This document shows, in pieces, positions 61,184 to 64,000 of a stretch of DNA of 64,000 nt (positions within the stretch are counted from its first letter, which is position 1; each line of letters begins with the position of its first letter). The DNA is from Shinella curvata (GTDB lineage: Bacteria > Pseudomonadota > Alphaproteobacteria > Rhizobiales > Rhizobiaceae). Both the position numbers and the translations under genes were made by a program. The notes under the pieces are model-generated. The model was not told the DNA's origin. It saw nothing but the letters and a program-made list of their open reading frames with translations, and searched no databases. The DNA is taken from positions 62,001 to 126,000 of the forward strand of contig NZ_JALJCJ010000005.1 in NCBI RefSeq assembly GCF_022899935.1, written 5' to 3'.

Positions 61184-63535
61184 TCATTGCGCCGCCACGG
61201 AGGAACCATCGGCATTGCGCAGGCGGCGCGCCGCTTCCACCATGTTCACTAGCGCCGGCCTGACCTCCTCCCATTTGCGGGTCTTCAGGCCGCAATCGGG
61301 ATTGATCCACAGCTGGCGATCCTGCAGACGCTCGCGGGCAAGCGACAGGAGATCGGTCATCTCCTTCACCTCGGGCACGCGCGGCGAATGGATGTCGTAG
61401 ACGCCGGGGCCGATCTCGTTCGGATACCGGAAGTTCCTGAAGGCATCGAGCAGCTCCATCTTCGAGCGCGAGGTCTCTATGGAGATGACGTCGGCATCCA
61501 TCGCCGCGATGGCCGAGATGATGTCGTTGAACTCCGAGTAGCACATATGGGTGTGGATCTGCGTCTCGTCCGCAACGCCGGTCGAGCACAGGCGGAAGGA
61601 TTCCACCGCCCAGTCGAGATAGTGCTGCCAGTCCTTCTGGCGAAGCGGAAGACCTTCCCGCAGGGCCGCCTCGTCGATCTGGATCATCCTGGCGCCGGCG
61701 CTTTCCAGATCCACGACCTCATCCCGGATGGCAAGCGCGATCTGGCGGCATGTCGCACTGCGCGGAATATCGTCGCGCACGAAGGACCAGTTCAGGATCG
61801 TCACCGGTCCGGTCAGCATGCCTTTCACGGGCCTGTCGGTGAGCGACTGCGAATAGTGCCACCACCGCACGGTCATCGGGTTCGGACGAGAAACGTCTCC
61901 GAAGATGATCGGCGGGCGGACATAGCGCGAACCATAGCTCTGCACCCAGGCATGTTGCGTGAAGGCGAAGCCCGAAAGCTGCTCGCCGAAATACTGCACC
62001 ATGTCGTTACGCTCGAATTCGCCGTGAACGAGCACGTCGAGACCGATGTCCTCCTGCCAGCGGATGGCCGCCGCCGTTTCCTTTTGCAGGAAGCTCTCGT
62101 AATCCACGTAGCTGAGCGTACCCTTGGTATGGGCGGAGCGCGCCTTGCGCACCTCGCTGGTCTGCGGAAACGAACCGATCGTCGTGGTGGGGAAGAGCGG
62201 CAGCCGGATGGCCGCGGCCTGGACCTGGCGGCGCGTCTCGAAGATGCTCTTGCGCGTCCCCATGGCCGCGTCGATGCCGGCAATGCGCCCCTGCACGAGC
62301 GGATCCGTTACCTTCGGCGAAGCCGCACGGGCAGCGATGGCTTGCGAGGCACGGTTGACGATCTCCCACACGGCCTCCTTGCCCTGCGCCAGACCCTTGC
62401 CGAGAGCCGCCAGCTCGCCAAGCTTCTGGGTGGCGAAGGAAAGCCAGGATTTCAGATCCGCATCGAGCCCCGTTTCCAGTTCGAGATCGATCGGCACATG
62501 CAGCAGCGAGCACGAGGCCGCAATCTCGAATGCACCGGCACCGCGCGACGCCACGACCGGCGCCAGCCGATCAAGGAGAACGGCGAGGTCGGCCCGCCAG
62601 ATATTGCGCCCGTCGATCACGCCAAGCGAGACGACCTGATCGGCCCGCACCGCAGCGAGCACCGTTTCAAGCTGTTCGGGGGCGCGCACGAGATCGACAT
62701 GAAGCCCAGCAACCGGCAGCGTGGCGGCGGCGTCGAGATTGTCCGTCAATGCGCCAAAGTAGGTCGCCAACATGATCTTCAGGCCGGGCGCGGCCCTGGC
62801 CAGTGCCTCATAGGCGAGTTTGAAGGCATGACGCTCGCCTTCGGTCAGGTCGAGGACAAGGATCGGCTCGTCCACCTGGACCCAATCGGCACCGGCAGCG
62901 GCGAGCCTGCGGAACAGTTCCTCGTAAACAGGCAGCAGTTTGGCGAGGAGGTCGAGCGGCTTGAAGGTCGAGGGCCGCGCCTTGGCAAGCTTGAGGAAGG
63001 TGACCGGGCCGAGCACGACCGGACGCGTGTGGATGCCGAGCGCCTTGGCCTCAAGGAAATGATCGACCGGCTTCTGCGATGTGAGCGCGAAAACCTGATC
63101 TTCGGAAACCTCGGGAACCATGTAGTGATAGTTCGTATCGAACCACTTGGTCATTTCAAGCGCAGGAACACCGTGGCCGTGGTGGGCATGGCCGCAATCG
63201 GCGTGGCCGCCACCCTGGCTGCCGCGCGCCATGGCAAAATAGGTGGCCAGCGAGACATCGCCCCCCGTCCAACCATAGGCCGCCGGGATCGCGCCGACCA
63301 TGACGGCAGTATCGAGAACGTGGTCGTAGAGAGAGAAATCGTTCGAGGGAATCCGTGTTATCCCCTCGTCGCGCTGGAGCGACCAGTTTTCGGCACGCAG
63401 ATTCCTCGCCGTCTCGAGAAGATCGCTTTCAGCAATCTTTCCAGACCAGAAGCCTTCGAGCGCGGCCTTCAATTCGCGATGGCGACCGATGCGCGGAAAG
63501 CCGAGAGAGGCGACGGAGAGAGTTTGTTTGGACAT
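61184..63535 (-). CDS. metE: Cobalamin-independent methionine synthase
   Basis: This is a 783-residue protein of the MetE family with two TIM barrels. The N-terminal half starts SVASLGFPRIGRHRELK. The C-terminal barrel holds the zinc ligands HTHMCYSEFND (His, Cys) and NPDCGLKTR (Cys), and DALxSIE-type ISIETSRSKME. It transfers the methyl group of 5-methyltetrahydropteroyl-glutamate to homocysteine without B12. ATG at 63535 has GGGG about 7 nt upstream; the frame is open to 63595. It is controlled by the riboswitch at 63636. Confidence 0.97.
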   Translation of the reverse strand: MSKQTLSVASLGFPRIGRHRELKAALEGFWSGKIAESDLLETARNLRAENWSLQRDEGITRIPSNDFSLYDHVLDTAVMVGAIPAAYGWTGGDVSLATYFAMARGSQGGGHADCGHAHHGHGVPALEMTKWFDTNYHYMVPEVSEDQVFALTSQKPVDHFLEAKALGIHTRPVVLGPVTFLKLAKARPSTFKPLDLLAKLLPVYEELFRRLAAAGADWVQVDEPILVLDLTEGERHAFKLAYEALARAAPGLKIMLATYFGALTDNLDAAATLPVAGLHVDLVRAPEQLETVLAAVRADQVVSLGVIDGRNIWRADLAVLLDRLAPVVASRGAGAFEIAASCSLLHVPIDLELETGLDADLKSWLSFATQKLGELAALGKGLAQGKEAVWEIVNRASQAIAARAASPKVTDPLVQGRIAGIDAAMGTRKSIFETRRQVQAAAIRLPLFPTTTIGSFPQTSEVRKARSAHTKGTLSYVDYESFLQKETAAAIRWQEDIGLDVLVHGEFERNDMVQYFGEQLSGFAFTQHAWVQSYGSRYVRPPIIFGDVSRPNPMTVRWWHYSQSLTDRPVKGMLTGPVTILNWSFVRDDIPRSATCRQIALAIRDEVVDLESAGARMIQIDEAALREGLPLRQKDWQHYLDWAVESFRLCSTGVADETQIHTHMCYSEFNDIISAIAAMDADVISIETSRSKMELLDAFRNFRYPNEIGPGVYDIHSPRVPEVKEMTDLLSLARERLQDRQLWINPDCGLKTRKWEEVRPALVNMVEAARRLRNADGSSVAAQ

Positions 63536-63635
63536 GATCATACCCCATTGGTTTGTGGGGGCATGGGTAAAGCGGACGCGTGCGAGTACCCGCACTGTGG
63601 CGGGAGCGCAGCAACCACCGGGACACCCCGCCCGT

Positions 63636-63838
63636 GGACGTTATTTCGTCTTGGCAGGTCTCCTGGCTCGCGGGTCATCGCCGCTGTCCGTCTTCCCAAG
63701 GCTTGCGCCTCAGTGACATGCTGGACAGTGGCTCACCGCTCACAGTTGCGGGGGCAGCCCCGGCTTTGCCGAATGTTCGGCGCACCGGATTCCCTCTTAG
63801 CCCTGAAACGGCAAAGCCGCTCCAGGGAACCACGACGC
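63636..63838 (-). promoter_or_regulatory. Cobalamin riboswitch upstream of metE
   Basis: On the minus strand it shows GGTTCCC, CTAAGAGGGAATCCGGTGC, CTGCCCCCGCAACTGT, GAGCCACTG, GGGAAG and a perfect B12 box AGCCAGGAGACCTGCC (63653-63668), all in RF00174 order. With cobalamin present it shuts off metE, so the B12-dependent enzyme is used. The cell therefore probably also has MetH and imports or makes B12. Confidence 0.95.
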
Positions 63839-63902
63839 ACAGACTTCACGTCATCAAGGGGCAATTGTCAATAGATATAAAGAAATGCTTATGCCTTTAT
63901 CT

Positions 63903-64000
63903 TCATGGATGGCTGATTTCGTCGAGATACCACTCGATATAGCGAAGCTCATTGTGCTCCATCGGCGCGATCGGACCAGGCACGAAATAGTGTGAGCGCA
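63903..64000 (-). CDS. Unidentified gene, 3' end only
   Basis: The minus-strand frame is open from the window edge to a TGA at 63903-63905 and encodes 31 residues (RSHYFVPGPIAPMEHNELRY, then IEWYLDEISHP). The composition is protein-like. Too little is present to name a family; the gene lies to the right of the window. Confidence 0.5.
   Translation of the reverse strand, partial: RSHYFVPGPIAPMEHNELRYIEWYLDEISHP

Overview
The window is GC-rich, gene-dense DNA. Its codon use and gene content point to an alphaproteobacterium of the Rhizobiales, most likely Rhizobiaceae-like. Supporting signs are paired solute-binding ABC uptake operons, many SDR and regulator genes, and a B12-riboswitch-controlled metE. 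I see no rRNA, tRNA, CRISPR array, transposase or replication gene. The mix of catabolic modules looks like an accessory part of a chromosome or a large replicon. Assignments are by reading translations and motifs; no database search was run.

Layout. 1-300 is the tail of a TolC-type outer-membrane channel. 301-1946 is a divergent GntR regulator / FAH-family hydrolase pair. 2001-2890 has a small unknown gene and a membrane-anchored nuclease-fold protein. 2989-6722 is an operon for lipid-linked sugar transfer (GtrA, GT2, GT39, ChbG-like deacetylase). 6800-8998 has a tautomerase, a GST and a LuxR regulator.

9298-17351 is the most unusual part. It holds a very acidic protein of about 170 (Asp/Asn)-Glu-Gly tripeptides, two different HExxH proteins, a 2-oxoglutarate/Fe(II) oxygenase-like protein, a type I secretion ABC protein with a damaged ATPase signature, its HlyD-type partner and a small protein. 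Next to it, 17513-24685 encodes a giant TIG/Ig-repeat autotransporter. I propose this as a secretion/modification island for a repetitive surface protein. That is inference.

25455-32111 is a sugar-type ABC importer with a tagatose/psicose 3-epimerase-like isomerase and a divergent AraC regulator. 32233-46726 is a large catabolic cluster: three SDRs, a complete branched-chain-amino-acid-type (Liv) importer, an acetoacetate-decarboxylase-family enzyme, an aldehyde dehydrogenase, a zinc alcohol dehydrogenase, an acyl-CoA ligase and a crotonase, with XRE-cupin and IclR regulators. A second acetoacetate-decarboxylase-family gene follows at 47111, then a three-subunit molybdenum hydroxylase with a MoaD-like protein (48233-52079). 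A shared 17-bp motif upstream of the XRE gene and both decarboxylase-family genes suggests one regulon.

52633-55971 is an amino-acid-permease / small membrane protein / nitrilase / TetR operon. 55973-58127 is a divergent MFS exporter and TetR pair. 58187-60524 holds an unrecognised protein and a formaldehyde-dehydrogenase-like zinc enzyme, preceded by a cobalamin riboswitch. 61184-63535 is metE with its own canonical cobalamin riboswitch. The window ends in the 3' part of an unidentified gene.
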